Shown here piece after piece: positions 1 through 8,426 of a stretch of 64,000 bases of DNA. The stretch covers positions 195,357-259,356 of the forward strand of contig CAVSFZ010000026.1 of assembly GCA_963727235.1 (NCBI GenBank). Reading direction: 5' to 3'. The stretch comes from CAVPTL01 sp963727235. GTDB lineage: Bacteria; Actinomycetota; Thermoleophilia; Gaiellales; JAICJC01. A model generated the notes under the pieces. That model was not told the origin of the DNA, did not search any database, and saw only the letters and a program-made list of their open reading frames with translations. Each line of letters starts with the position of its first letter. Position 1 is the stretch's first letter. A program made the translations under genes and the position numbers.

Positions 1-578
1 TCCTGGAAGCGCACCAGGCCTGGGAGAATCGGAAGCCCCGCGGCATCGGCGCTGGTCCAGCCGTTGGGCCGGAGATTGTTCGAGCGCATATCCCAGGTCG
101 CACCCGAGCCGGCTGTCCAGCCGGACTTGGTGTGCTTGGCCAGCCACAGCTCGTACAGACGGCAGCTGCTCTTGTCCACGATCAGCAGGTGGCGGTCGGA
201 ACCGGCTTCGATCTTGGGCTTGGCCGGGATCGGATACCCACCGCGGTACGACTGTGACGCATACCCGAGCTTGACCTTCACCTTGGTCTGCGTGCCGGTG
301 ACGACGTTGTATGGGATGCCATAGCCGAGGAACGAGCCGAAGTCTGGGTGCAGGCCGGTGCCGGCGCCGATCGCGTTGATCATCGTGGCGGAGTTGGCCG
401 CCACGGGCAGGGAGTCGACCCGCTTGTTCCACACGTTGGTGGCCGGGAACACCGGGCAGGCCGAGGCCGACGGAAGCGGGGACGCGCCCGCAGGGCCGGT
501 GAGGCCGGCCGCGAGGGCGAGGCCGGCGGCGCCCACAGCCGCGGCGATTGTAACCCGTGACCACATGCTCTTACTCAT
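1..578 (-). CDS. Secreted protein of unknown function, 3' end missing
   Basis: The minus-strand frame is open from an ATG at 578 to the left edge, so about 192 residues are visible and the C terminus is outside the window. An alternative in-frame ATG lies at 566. The N terminus is a classic signal peptide: basic start, Ala/Leu/Gly-rich core, and a GASP-like cleavage region near residue 33. The mature part begins with CPVFPATNVWN, followed by an LHPDFGS segment. I recall this arrangement from exported actinobacterial proteins of no assigned function. Two cysteines in the visible mature part could form a disulfide. It reads towards the left edge, away from the amino-sugar operon, which also runs left and ends at 615; no separate promoter was identified. 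No enzymatic function can be assigned. Confidence 0.7.
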   Translation of the reverse strand, partial: MSKSMWSRVTIAAAVGAAGLALAAGLTGPAGASPLPSASACPVFPATNVWNKRVDSLPVAANSATMINAIGAGTGLHPDFGSFLGYGIPYNVVTGTQTKVKVKLGYASQSYRGGYPIPAKPKIEAGSDRHLLIVDKSSCRLYELWLAKHTKSGWTAGSGATWDMRSNNLRPNGWTSADAAGLPILPGLVRFQ

Positions 579-614
579 CGGCAGCAGCCGACCCCGGGCA
601 CTCCCCCAACGGGG

Positions 615-1616
615 TCAGGCCGGCATCGCCGCACCTGGGGGTCGCCTGACCGCAGCGGTCACCTGGGCCTCCAGCACACGCCGCTGATCGATGTCCAGCT
701 CGACACCGTACTGCTCCAGCGCCATCAACACCGCACCCAGCACCGGCGGCGGATCCAGCCGCACCAGCCGTGCCCGCTTGGCGTGGGGCCGCACCGCCTC
801 GAGCACGGCGGCCTCCAGCAAGGCACTGCCACCGCGGAACAACCCACCCGACAAGACCGTGTCGAACTCGTCGTCGAGCATGTCCAGGTTACGAGCGACC
901 ACCACGGCCGTGTCGCCCAGAGAGCCTCCCGCCCAGCGCACGATCCGAAGCGCGACCGCGTCGCCCGCCTCGGCCGCCCGCAGCACCGTGGGTGCAGCCG
1001 CACGCGGAGGCTCGATACCGCGGCTGAACTGCTCCAGGAACTCGGCGGCCGAGCGGCAGCCCGCCAGCGTGCACAGCTGTTCGGTCAGGGTCGTCTCCGG
1101 GCCGCGCCCCAGGTAGGCATCGGCCACCGCCCGGACCGCAGCATCCGACACATCGCTGGCGCTGCCGACGTCGCCCAGGATCATGCCCTGGCCGAGCGTC
1201 CGAAACGTCTTGCCGGCCCGGTTGACGCCGGCGGCGACCGCACCGGTGCCGGCCACCAGCACCACTCCGTGGCGATCCCGCGTTCCCGCACGCAGCGCCA
1301 CCATCGAGTCGTTTTCGAGCACGTGGTCGCAGCCCAGCTCCAGCTGGTCGATGACGCCGTTGACGCGCGGGAGGTCGGACGGCCAATCGACTCCGGCCAG
1401 GCCGAAGGCGGCGGCCTTGAGGTCTCGCACGCCCTTTCCGGTCGGCGACAGTGCCTTGACCGCAGCGTCTCGCAGCGAGTCTGCGGCGCCCCGCAGCCCC
1501 ACCGTCTCCCAGTTCGACGGGCCGTTGGTGGCAAACCCCAGCAGCGTGCCCTCGTCGTCGGCGACCACCGCGTGGGTCTTGGAACCCCCGCCGTCCACTC
1601 CCAACACCAGGTTCAC
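615..1616 (-). CDS. BadF/BadG-type ATPase, N-acetylglucosamine-kinase-like
   Basis: 333 residues, the usual length for the BadF/BadG/BcrA/BcrD (ASKHA) group that includes N-acetylglucosamine kinases. The phosphate-1 loop GVDGGGSKTHA is at residues 6-16, a phosphate-2 motif AGTGAVAAG near 120, and an adenosine motif LSGGLFRGG near 255. Known members phosphorylate GlcNAc or related amino sugars with ATP in the cytoplasm. The GTG start overlaps the stop of the upstream oxidoreductase by four bases (GTGA), so the two are translationally coupled. It is the last gene of the ROK-regulated sugar operon, where it would phosphorylate the imported sugar or a hydrolysis product. A second paralogue sits at 31819-32832. 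Substrate is inferred from family and context only. Confidence 0.85.
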   Translation of the reverse strand: MNLVLGVDGGGSKTHAVVADDEGTLLGFATNGPSNWETVGLRGAADSLRDAAVKALSPTGKGVRDLKAAAFGLAGVDWPSDLPRVNGVIDQLELGCDHVLENDSMVALRAGTRDRHGVVLVAGTGAVAAGVNRAGKTFRTLGQGMILGDVGSASDVSDAAVRAVADAYLGRGPETTLTEQLCTLAGCRSAAEFLEQFSRGIEPPRAAAPTVLRAAEAGDAVALRIVRWAGGSLGDTAVVVARNLDMLDDEFDTVLSGGLFRGGSALLEAAVLEAVRPHAKRARLVRLDPPPVLGAVLMALEQYGVELDIDQRRVLEAQVTAAVRRPPGAAMPA

Positions 1617-2569
1617 CGGGCAGCCTCGGCGGATCGGTAGGCCTCGTCCAGCACGCGCATCACCACGAGCCCGTCCTCACCTGACGGACTGGGCTGACGT
1701 CCCTGCCTGATCGCGGCGATGAACTCACTCATCTGCGTGGTGTACATCGACTGGGGGCAGTGCTCGTAGGTGTCGGTCGGGGGCTCCGTGAATGCGAACA
1801 CCCTGGCATACCCATCCGTGCCGTAGATCTCGGTGTCGGCCTCCAAGCCGGCGGCATGGGGCTGCCACCATCCCGATTCGACGATCGAGTTGGTGCCGTT
1901 GTCCCAGCGGATGAGCAGGATTGCGTCGTCGTCGACGTCATAGCTCCCGTAGCGCGTGCCGATCGCCGCGGACACACCCGCGGGTGACGGCCCGCCCAGG
2001 AGGAATCTGGCGGTATCGATGGCATGCACTCCCATATCGGCCAGAGCGCCGCCGCCCGCGAGTTGTCGTTGTGTGAACCAGCCGGCCGGCCCCCAGCGGA
2101 CGTGCACGCCGTAGCCGCGCGTCTTCACCACATCGCCCAGCTCCCCGGCCTCGATCCGCTCGCGCAAGGCGCGCACGTCGGGGTGGAAACGCCAGCAGTG
2201 AGCCACCATCAGCGACGCCCCAGAGCCCTGGGCGGCAGCCACCATCAGCTCCCCCTCGGCCGCGGACATCGCCATCGGCTTTTCCACCATCACGTGCTGG
2301 CCCGCCTCCAGAAACGCGATTGTCTGCGCTGCGTGCAGGCTGTTGGGTGTCGCGATCACGACCGCGTCCACCTCGCTGTCTCCCACCAGCTGCTCCCACT
2401 CCAGGGTGGTGCGCGGGATCCCGTGGCGCTGGGCCAGCGCCGCCAGCGACCCGGGTCGCCAGTTGGCGGCCGCAACCAGCTCCGCCGCCGGATTCTCGAT
2501 CACCGCGCGGGCGTGAAAGTCGGTGATGAAGCCCGCGCCCAGCAGTGCGATACGAATCGGATCGGCCAT
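1613..2569 (-). CDS. Gfo/Idh/MocA family NAD(P)-dependent oxidoreductase
   Basis: 318 residues. The N-terminal Rossmann fold shows the dinucleotide motif LLGAGFITDFHA (residues 9-20). The family signature EKPMAM near residue 96 contains the catalytic-type lysine, and the C-terminal substrate domain contains MGVHAIDTARFLLGG (near 180) with the conserved Asp and His. Family members oxidise or reduce sugar hydroxyls, inositols and amino-sugar derivatives. The ATG at 2569 lies 11 bp after the permease stop, and its end overlaps the kinase start. Together with the DegT-type aminotransferase across the divergent promoter, it suggests chemistry that introduces or removes an amino group through a keto sugar. 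That is inference. Confidence 0.85.
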   Translation of the reverse strand: MADPIRIALLGAGFITDFHARAVIENPAAELVAAANWRPGSLAALAQRHGIPRTTLEWEQLVGDSEVDAVVIATPNSLHAAQTIAFLEAGQHVMVEKPMAMSAAEGELMVAAAQGSGASLMVAHCWRFHPDVRALRERIEAGELGDVVKTRGYGVHVRWGPAGWFTQRQLAGGGALADMGVHAIDTARFLLGGPSPAGVSAAIGTRYGSYDVDDDAILLIRWDNGTNSIVESGWWQPHAAGLEADTEIYGTDGYARVFAFTEPPTDTYEHCPQSMYTTQMSEFIAAIRQGRQPSPSGEDGLVVMRVLDEAYRSAEAAR

Positions 2570-2580
2570 ACCGGCCGAGA

Positions 2581-3474
2581 CTACCCCTTGACGCCGGTCA
2601 GCGTGATGCCCTCGATAAAGACGCGCTGGGCCAGGAAGAAGATGATCACAATCGGCAGCATGAACAGCAGCGACGCCGCCATCGTCAGGTTCCAGTTGAC
2701 GTGATGGATGCCGCGAAACTGCGACAGCGCGATCGACAGCGTCTGGGTGTCGGTGTTCTGTGCCAGGTACACCAGCGGGCCATAGAAGTCGTTCCAGGCA
2801 TAGATGAAGTTGAACAGCGCGACCGCTGCGATCGCCGGCTTGGCCAGCGGCACCACCACCCGCATCATGATCTGAAACTCACCGGCGCCGTCCACCCGCA
2901 TCGCGTCGGTCATCTCCTTGGGGATGGTCATGAAGAACTGGCGCAGCAGGAAGATCGAGAACGCATCGCCGAAGAAGCTGGGGATGATCAACGGCCTCAG
3001 GGTGCCGATGAACTGGATCCCGGTCCAGTCGTGGAACTGCTTGGCCCACAGGATGTACAGCGGCACCGAGGTCACCTGGGTGGGCAGCATCAGCGTCGCC
3101 AGCACCAGCAGGAAGACGACGTTTCGCCCTTTCCACTCGAGCCGGGCAAACGCGTAGGCAACCGGCACGCACGACACCACCACGCCCACCGTCGACAGCC
3201 CTGCGTACAGGAACGTGTTCCAGGTGTAGCGCACCACGTCCAGCTGGTGGAACACGGTGATGAAGTTGCCCCACACGAACGGGTGCGGGATCAGGCGGGC
3301 AGAGAGCGCCTGCTCGTCGCTCATCACCGCGGTCAGGAACATGAACAGCACCGGCAGCAGGAACGCCAGCGACACCGCGATCAGCACCGCGTGGTTGGCG
3401 ACCTCGAGCAGCAGCCGGCGGCGCCGTACCGAGGCCGGCTTGACTCGCTGGGGGCGGTCGGCGACAGCGGCTAT
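2581..3474 (-). CDS. Carbohydrate ABC transporter permease, MalG type
   Basis: Inner-membrane permease with six predicted helices and the MalG-type EAA loop DAMRVDGAGEFQIMMRVVVP in the C-terminal half, which docks the ATPase. The C terminus QRVFIEGITLTGVKG is a strong MalG hallmark. The expected N terminus (basic residues before helix 1) has no in-frame ATG, GTG or TTG. The nearest upstream are GTG 3561 and ATG 3618, which would overlap the MalF gene by about 90-150 bases. An ATA codon at 3474 overlaps the TAG stop of malF (ATAG) and has GGAGG six bases upstream, giving 297 residues, a normal length; I chose it. It pairs with the permease at 3471-4481 and the binding protein at 4469-5857. No ATPase lies in this operon; the MsmK-type ATPase at 32858 is the likely partner. 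Confidence 0.85.
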   Translation of the reverse strand: MAAVADRPQRVKPASVRRRRLLLEVANHAVLIAVSLAFLLPVLFMFLTAVMSDEQALSARLIPHPFVWGNFITVFHQLDVVRYTWNTFLYAGLSTVGVVVSCVPVAYAFARLEWKGRNVVFLLVLATLMLPTQVTSVPLYILWAKQFHDWTGIQFIGTLRPLIIPSFFGDAFSIFLLRQFFMTIPKEMTDAMRVDGAGEFQIMMRVVVPLAKPAIAAVALFNFIYAWNDFYGPLVYLAQNTDTQTLSIALSQFRGIHHVNWNLTMAASLLFMLPIVIIFFLAQRVFIEGITLTGVKG

Positions 3475-4481
3475 GACAGGCCTCCGCCGTAGTGCACCCA
3501 GCGCCGGGATGTCCAGAGAAGCACTGCGGTGCAGATCATCGTGACCACGAACAGCACCCACGCCATCGCCGATGCATAGCCCATGTTGAAGTAGGAGAAG
3601 GCCTGCTGGTAGAGCCATACGCCGTAGAACATCAGCGACCGCTGCGGGTCACCCACGGCGGAGCCCGCCGTGGTGGATGCCACATAGGCTTGGTCGAAAT
3701 ACTGGAAGCTGTCGATCAAGCCGGTGATCACGGTGAACAGGATTACCGGGGTGATCATCGGCAGGGTGACGTGGCGGAACCGCTGCCAGGCGTTGGCGCC
3801 CTCGACCGTGATCGCCTCGTACAGCTCGCGGGGCACGTTCAAAAGGCCTGCCATGTACAGGATGATGGCGTCCCCGGCCCCCCACAGCCCCAGCACCACC
3901 AACGCCGGCTTGGCCCACTCCGGGTCGAGGAACCACAGGGGCGCCGAGACCCCGGGGATCCGGTCGAGGAAGTTGTTGACCGGCCCTGTGGTGGGGTTGA
4001 ACAGGTAGACGAACACCAGCGCGGCGCCGACCGTGGGCGCCAGCGACGGCATGAAGAAGAGCGTGCGGTAGCCGTTCACGCCTCTTCTCGGCCGCGTCAG
4101 GAGCATGGCCGTGCCCATGGCAAACAACACCCGCAGCGGCAGCGCGATCACGATGATCCAGACGGTGTTTTTGACCGCATCCCAGATGATCGGGTCCATC
4201 TGGTTGGGGCGTCCGTCGACCGTCGCCCGCCCGATCATGAACTCGTAGTTTGTGAGCCCGATCCAGCGGGGCGGGCTGGTCAGGTCGTAGTGGGTGAACG
4301 AGTAGTACAAGCTGATCAGCATCGGCCCTGCGGTGAACAGCAGGAAGCCCACGATCCACGGCGACAGCATCGCCAGCACGATGCCGTACCGCCGCAGGCT
4401 GGCGCGGCGCTGCGCACGCCGGCGCTCGGCCGGCGTGCGCAGCGCAATTCGCGCCGGTGCGGTGCTGTCTACGGCGCCGAT
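3471..4481 (-). CDS. Carbohydrate ABC transporter permease, MalF type
   Basis: Six-helix MalF-type permease. The basic N-terminal TPAERRRAQRRA leads into helix 1 (YGIVLAMLSPWIVGFLLF). The EAA loop ELYEAITVEGANAWQRFRHVTLP lies near residues 210-232 of the chosen form. The start is unresolved: between ATG 4568, which would overlap the binding-protein gene by 100 bases, and helix 1 there is no ATG, GTG or TTG. I give ATC 4481, preceded by GGGG, as a working start; GTA at 4472, overlapping the upstream TAG, is another option. The C terminus VHYGGGLS and the short overlap with the next permease are typical. It forms the membrane pore for a sugar carried by the lipoprotein at 4469-5857. Confidence 0.85.
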   Translation of the reverse strand: MGAVDSTAPARIALRTPAERRRAQRRASLRRYGIVLAMLSPWIVGFLLFTAGPMLISLYYSFTHYDLTSPPRWIGLTNYEFMIGRATVDGRPNQMDPIIWDAVKNTVWIIVIALPLRVLFAMGTAMLLTRPRRGVNGYRTLFFMPSLAPTVGAALVFVYLFNPTTGPVNNFLDRIPGVSAPLWFLDPEWAKPALVVLGLWGAGDAIILYMAGLLNVPRELYEAITVEGANAWQRFRHVTLPMITPVILFTVITGLIDSFQYFDQAYVASTTAGSAVGDPQRSLMFYGVWLYQQAFSYFNMGYASAMAWVLFVVTMICTAVLLWTSRRWVHYGGGLS

Positions 4482-5857
4482 GACGACCCCAGCGCCAGCT
4501 GATTGTCGATATCGGTGTCGAGCTTGACCAGAGCCGCGTGAAGGTCGGTGATCTTGCCGGCCTCCCAATCGGACTCGAAGTCATTCATCAGGTTCGCGTA
4601 CCCACCGCCCTGCGGCTTCAGCGGCGGCGAGAACGACGACTTCGGGTTGGCCCACACCTTCTCGAAGGTGGTGAACTGGGCGGGCTGCTTGAGGTCCGGC
4701 GAATTGGCGGATGCCGCGGTGGTGGGGACGTTCCCGAGCGCGTTGGCCATCGTCACCAGGTAGTGGGTATCGGTTGACAGGTACTTCACCAGCAGCCACG
4801 CCTGATCGGGATGCTGGGCGCCCTCGGGTATCCCGACCACGGTACCTCCCACCCGGCCGGAGCCGTACACGCTGGGATCGCCCGCCGGGAACGGCACCGT
4901 GTCGTAGCCGAAGCCGGGCACGTCGCGGCCGATGAATGCCGTCCGCCACTCCCCGTCGAACACCATCGCGATCTTGTTGTTCTCGAAGGCGTTGCCCTTG
5001 TTGAACTCGGCGTTGGTGTAGGTGCTGGCGAACTTGGTGATGTTGTCGTAGCCATACCAGTCGATCAGCTGCTTCTGCCACTCGAACGCCTTCGTCCAGC
5101 CGGGATCGGTTGCGATCTGGGCGTTGCCGGCGGAGTCGAACCACTGCGCGCCCCACGCGCGGCCGAGATCCGGCCCGCCCAGCTCGTTGAACAGATTCAG
5201 CGGCACGAACCCTGCGACCTTGATGGAACCATCAGGGTTCTTCACGGTCAGCTTCTTGGCCGCAGCCATCAGCTCGTCCATCGTCTTGGGCGGCGCAATG
5301 CCGGCGTCCGCCAGCATCTGCTTGTTGTAGTAGAGGCCGTAGGCGTCTGTCAGAGACGGCAGTGCGCACTGTTTGCCGCCGTAGTTGGTATAGGTGATCG
5401 CGGCCGGGGCAAAGTCTGAGATCGAGATGCCGTCGGCCTTCATGTACGACGTCAGGTCGAGCCATTTACCGCTCGAGCAGTACTGACCCACGTAGTCGGG
5501 GCCGAAGGGCATGGCCACGTCGGGCGAGTTGCCGCCCTTGATGGCCTTCAGTAGGTTGGGATCGAAGGTGTCCTCGTCGGTGTTGGGCTGCACCTCCTGC
5601 TTGATCGTGATCCACGGATACTTCTTGTGGAAGTCCGAGAGCGCATCGTTGAACGGCTTCGACTCCTCGCCCGCGAACATGTGCCACAGCGTGATCGTGA
5701 CGGGGGTCTTGTCGATCGATCCGCCAGGATTGGGCGTCGTGGAGGAATCCGAGCTGGAGCTGCCGCAGGCCGTCGCGGCCAGGAGCATCAGCGCAGTCAC
5801 CGCCAGCGCCGCCCAGCGCGCCCATGGCTGTGTTCGTACCTTGCCGGGCTTGGTCAT
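4469..5857 (-). CDS. Sugar ABC transporter substrate-binding lipoprotein
   Basis: 462 residues. The N terminus has a basic start, a hydrophobic core and the lipobox LLAATAC with lipidated Cys near residue 32, then a Ser/Thr-rich tether. The mature protein opens with ITLWHMFAGEE, typical of family-1 binding proteins such as UgpB, MalE and MsmE. Downstream motifs include a long AxG-rich hinge region and GGTVVGIPEGAQHPDQAW near residue 335. The start is preceded by AAGGGAGAG, a good ribosome site. It sits second in the operon behind the ROK regulator (gap 24 bp, no separate promoter seen). The ligand is probably an amino-sugar oligosaccharide, judged from the kinase, glycosidase and deacetylase genes sharing the operator. 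Confidence 0.9.
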   Translation of the reverse strand: MTKPGKVRTQPWARWAALAVTALMLLAATACGSSSSDSSTTPNPGGSIDKTPVTITLWHMFAGEESKPFNDALSDFHKKYPWITIKQEVQPNTDEDTFDPNLLKAIKGGNSPDVAMPFGPDYVGQYCSSGKWLDLTSYMKADGISISDFAPAAITYTNYGGKQCALPSLTDAYGLYYNKQMLADAGIAPPKTMDELMAAAKKLTVKNPDGSIKVAGFVPLNLFNELGGPDLGRAWGAQWFDSAGNAQIATDPGWTKAFEWQKQLIDWYGYDNITKFASTYTNAEFNKGNAFENNKIAMVFDGEWRTAFIGRDVPGFGYDTVPFPAGDPSVYGSGRVGGTVVGIPEGAQHPDQAWLLVKYLSTDTHYLVTMANALGNVPTTAASANSPDLKQPAQFTTFEKVWANPKSSFSPPLKPQGGGYANLMNDFESDWEAGKITDLHAALVKLDTDIDNQLALGSSSAP

Positions 5858-5881
5858 ATCACGCTCTCCCTTCGGTCAACA

Positions 5882-7066
5882 TCACGGTTTGCGATTGAAC
5901 ACGACTTCCTGCGCCGCGGATAGGGCGGTCGCCACAGCACCGTGCACCACGGCGTCATCACCCAGCTGGGACACGGTCAGGCGGGGCCGAAACGGCGACA
6001 GCCTGTTGAGTTCCCGAGCTGCCGGATCGACCAGCAGATCCCCGGCGCCGGTGGCGATGCCCCCGCCCAGGATCACCAGCTCGGGGTCGAGAATCGGAGC
6101 CACGGCGGCGATCGCGAGCGCGATCCGGCCGGCCTCCACCTCGACCACCCGCAGGGCCAGCGGGTCGCCGGCGCGGGCGGCTGCAAAGATCGCCTTGACC
6201 GTCAGCGGAGGGCGCATCCCCATGTCGCGGGCCGAGCGGATCACGCCGCTGGCGCCGGCAGCTTCCTCCAGGGCGCCGCGACGGCGGTTGTGAGGGTCGT
6301 AGGGATCGTCGTCGCCGATCGGCACGTAGGCGATCTCGCCGGCAGCGCCGTATGCCCCCCGAAACAGCCGTCCGTCGATCACGATCCCCAGACCGACGCC
6401 CGTTCCCACCGAGAGGAACACGAAGTTGGAGACGCCCATCCCCGCTCCCCGCCAGCTCTCGCCCAGCGCGGCCAGGTTGACGTCGTTCTCGAAGCTGACA
6501 TCGGCGCCGAGCTGATCACGGATCGCGTCGACCAGTCCGTGCCGGCCCCAGCCGGGGAGGTTGGGCGCCAGCGCCAGCGCCCCGCTGGAGGGATCCAGCA
6601 CGCCCGAACTGCCGACCGTGGCATGGGTCACGTGTGACCACTCGATGCCGGCCTCGGCCGCCACCCGATGGGCGATCTCGCCGATCTGGGTCACCCGCCG
6701 CCCGGCGCTGCGCTCGGTGTGCTCCTGCGTACGCGCGACGAACCGGCCGGTGATGTCGGCCAGCACCGCCCGCACCCAGTTTCGGCCGACGTCCAGGCCG
6801 ACCACAAACCCCGATCGCGGATTGAGCGCGTACAACGCCGCGCCGGGGCCCTTGCGGCCCGTCGAACGGCCGGTTTCCATCACCAGCCCGGCACCGGACA
6901 GGCCCACCAGCGCCTGCGACACGGTCGGCTTGCTGAGACCACTGCGCCGGGCCATCTGCGCCCGTGAGAGCATGCCTTCGTCGCGAATCAACTCGAGGAT
7001 GGTGCGCTCGTTGATGGCCTTCAGCAGGCTGGGCGTCCCGGCATCGAAGGTGCGCGTCGTACTCGT
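5882..7066 (-). CDS. ROK family transcriptional regulator (NagC/XylR type)
   Basis: An N-terminal winged helix-turn-helix (SRAQMARRSGLSKPTVSQAL) is followed by a ROK sugar-kinase-like domain with VVGLDVGRNWVRAVLAD and a second glycine-rich motif. The zinc-binding type sequence of ROK proteins is only partly visible. ROK repressors bind a palindrome and release it on binding a sugar or sugar phosphate. The conserved N-terminal stretch TRTFDAGTPSLLKAINERTI extends upstream of the first TTG (6991), with no ATG or GTG in frame. An ACG at 7066 has GGGAG six bases before it and would give MSTTRT, so I take ACG as the probable start (394 residues). The palindrome AGGAAACTTTCCT lies 25 bp upstream and is the likely autoregulatory site. 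Confidence 0.85.
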   Translation of the reverse strand, partial: TSTTRTFDAGTPSLLKAINERTILELIRDEGMLSRAQMARRSGLSKPTVSQALVGLSGAGLVMETGRSTGRKGPGAALYALNPRSGFVVGLDVGRNWVRAVLADITGRFVARTQEHTERSAGRRVTQIGEIAHRVAAEAGIEWSHVTHATVGSSGVLDPSSGALALAPNLPGWGRHGLVDAIRDQLGADVSFENDVNLAALGESWRGAGMGVSNFVFLSVGTGVGLGIVIDGRLFRGAYGAAGEIAYVPIGDDDPYDPHNRRRGALEEAAGASGVIRSARDMGMRPPLTVKAIFAAARAGDPLALRVVEVEAGRIALAIAAVAPILDPELVILGGGIATGAGDLLVDPAARELNRLSPFRPRLTVSQLGDDAVVHGAVATALSAAQEVVFNRKP

Positions 7067-7084
7067 GGCCCTCTCCCACTCGCA

Positions 7085-7090
7085 TATAGT
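7085..7090 (+). promoter_or_regulatory. Divergent -10 element TATAGT / ACTATA
   Basis: TATAGT reads as a -10 box for the rightward aminotransferase gene. Its complement overlaps TACTAT (7086-7091), a -10 box for the leftward ROK operon. The ROK palindrome starts two bases to the right, so a bound repressor would block both directions. No convincing -35 box is visible for the rightward promoter. Confidence 0.5.
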
Positions 7091-7091
7091 A

Positions 7092-7104
7092 AGGAAACTT
7101 TCCT
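7092..7104. promoter_or_regulatory. Probable ROK operator, copy A
   Basis: AGGAAACTTTCCT is a palindrome with 6-bp arms around a single central base. It lies in the divergent region between the ROK regulator and the aminotransferase, on top of the -10 elements. The same 13 bp recurs at 30174-30186 at the start of the second amino-sugar operon. AGGAAA-N-TTTCCT-like sites are of the kind bound by NagC/XylR-class regulators. Confidence 0.75.
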
Positions 7105-7170
7105 GAAAGTACCGGTGGAGGATAGGCTGTTGGCCGGACTGAAGTCAAGCGAATCCCTGGAGGCCACATC

Positions 7171-8397
7171 ATGAGCGTGCTCGCGATCACCGGTGGGACG
7201 CCGGTGCGAACCGATCCCTTCCCGCGCTGGCCCCACCTCGACGAGAGCGACGTGGAAGCCGTGGCCGCCGTGGTGCGAAGCGGGTTGGTGGGCGGCTGGC
7301 CCGAGCCGGGAGCCAACGCGGCGGCGTTCGCCGAGGGATTTGCCGAGTATCAGGGCGCCCGCCACGGTGTCGTCATGGCCAACGGCACGATCGCCATGGA
7401 GGTTGCGCTGAAAGCGCTGGGGATCGGCTGGGGCGATGAGGTGATCGTGCCCGCGCTGACCTTCGCCGCCACCGCCTATGCCGCGATCGCAGCCGGCGCA
7501 CTGCCGGTGATCGTGGACGTCGACCCGCAGCATCTGACCATCGACCCCGATTTGGTCGAGGCGGCGATCACGCCTCGCACCCGCGCGATCATGCCGGTGC
7601 ATCTGGGCCAGCAGATGGCCGACATGGATCGCCTGATGGAGATCGCCGCCCGCCACGATCTGCGGGTGGTCGAGGACTGCGCCCACGCCCATGGGCAGCG
7701 CTGGCGTGACCAGGGAGCCGGATGCATCGGCGATTTCGGCTCGTTCTCCCATCAGTCGTCCAAGATCCTGACCTCGGGCGAGGGCGGCACGCTGCTGTGC
7801 GGTGACGACCGGCTGGCGCGGCTGGCCCACTCGCTGATCGACTGCGGCCGGGCCAAGGACGAGGCCGAGCAGGAGTACACCTTCGGCGCCAACTACCGGC
7901 TGGGTGAGCTGCAGTGCGCCCTGCTGGTGCGCGGGCTGGCCCGCTTCGAGGCCCAGCGCGCAGAACGCGAGCAGGCGGCGGCCGAGTTCGAGCGGCTGGC
8001 GGTGCAGGTGCCGGGAGTGCGCCTGTACCCTCGCGACACCCGCATCACCCGCTCCAGTTTCTACCGGTTCATCATCGCCGTCGACGAGGAGGCGTTCGCG
8101 GGCGTGGGCAACGAGCGAGTCGTGGAAGCGCTCGAAGCCGAAGGCATCCCGGCCGAGATCCAGTACCCGCCGATGAGTCGCTACGAGCTGTTCCAGCCAT
8201 CGCTTGCGCGGCTCCCGGTGACCGTCGAGTACGCCGATCGGCTGGATCCCGCCAAGATGAGCTTCCCGGTGGCCGAGCAGGCGGCCCTACGCGAGGCCGT
8301 CTACCTCAACGAGAACATCTTCCGGGCAGGCTCCAAGGGCATCCAGGACACCGTCGACGCCCTCGCCAAAGTCCAGAAACACGCCTCATCGCTGTGA
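7171..8397 (+). CDS. DegT/DnrJ/EryC1/StrS family PLP-dependent aminotransferase
   Basis: 408 residues, fold-type I PLP enzyme. The cofactor lysine is in SHQSSKILTSGEGG (near residue 197), with the upstream Asp in VVEDCAHAHG (near 170) and the substrate loop LGELQCALL near 250. Known members transaminate keto sugars using glutamate or glutamine, forming amino sugars, or run in reverse. The ATG at 7171 has GGAGG nine bases before it. It is divergent from the ROK operon and shares its operator, so it is probably co-induced. Its TGA stop lies within the palindromic repeat at 8394-8426. Pairing with the Gfo/Idh/MocA oxidoreductase resembles two-step amino-sugar conversions; the actual substrate is unknown. 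Confidence 0.88.
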   Translation: MSVLAITGGTPVRTDPFPRWPHLDESDVEAVAAVVRSGLVGGWPEPGANAAAFAEGFAEYQGARHGVVMANGTIAMEVALKALGIGWGDEVIVPALTFAATAYAAIAAGALPVIVDVDPQHLTIDPDLVEAAITPRTRAIMPVHLGQQMADMDRLMEIAARHDLRVVEDCAHAHGQRWRDQGAGCIGDFGSFSHQSSKILTSGEGGTLLCGDDRLARLAHSLIDCGRAKDEAEQEYTFGANYRLGELQCALLVRGLARFEAQRAEREQAAAEFERLAVQVPGVRLYPRDTRITRSSFYRFIIAVDEEAFAGVGNERVVEALEAEGIPAEIQYPPMSRYELFQPSLARLPVTVEYADRLDPAKMSFPVAEQAALREAVYLNENIFRAGSKGIQDTVDALAKVQKHASSL

Positions 8398-8426
8398 ATA
8401 AAAGGTGCCTGGCACCTTTTATTCAC
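8394..8426. repeat. REP-like palindrome, copy 1 (GTGAATAAAAGGTGCC arms)
   Basis: Perfect 16-bp inverted repeat (8394-8409 and 8411-8426) around one T. It lies exactly between two convergent genes and supplies both stop codons: TGA (8395-8397) for the aminotransferase, and TAA on the other strand for the ABC ATPase. As RNA it folds from either side and should act as a bidirectional terminator. Related copies are at 25110-25148 and 45951-45983. Confidence 0.9.

Noticed and set aside
783..1640. Long plus-strand frame opposite the GlcNAc-kinase-like gene, and many similar long antisense frames (for example 2545-3492, 3492-4502, 20140-21486, 23386-25134, 27271-28797, 42420-44267)
   Set aside because: They are mirror frames of well-supported genes, lack recognisable domains and have Arg/Gly/Pro-rich or His/Gln/Arg-rich composition typical of high-GC shadow frames.
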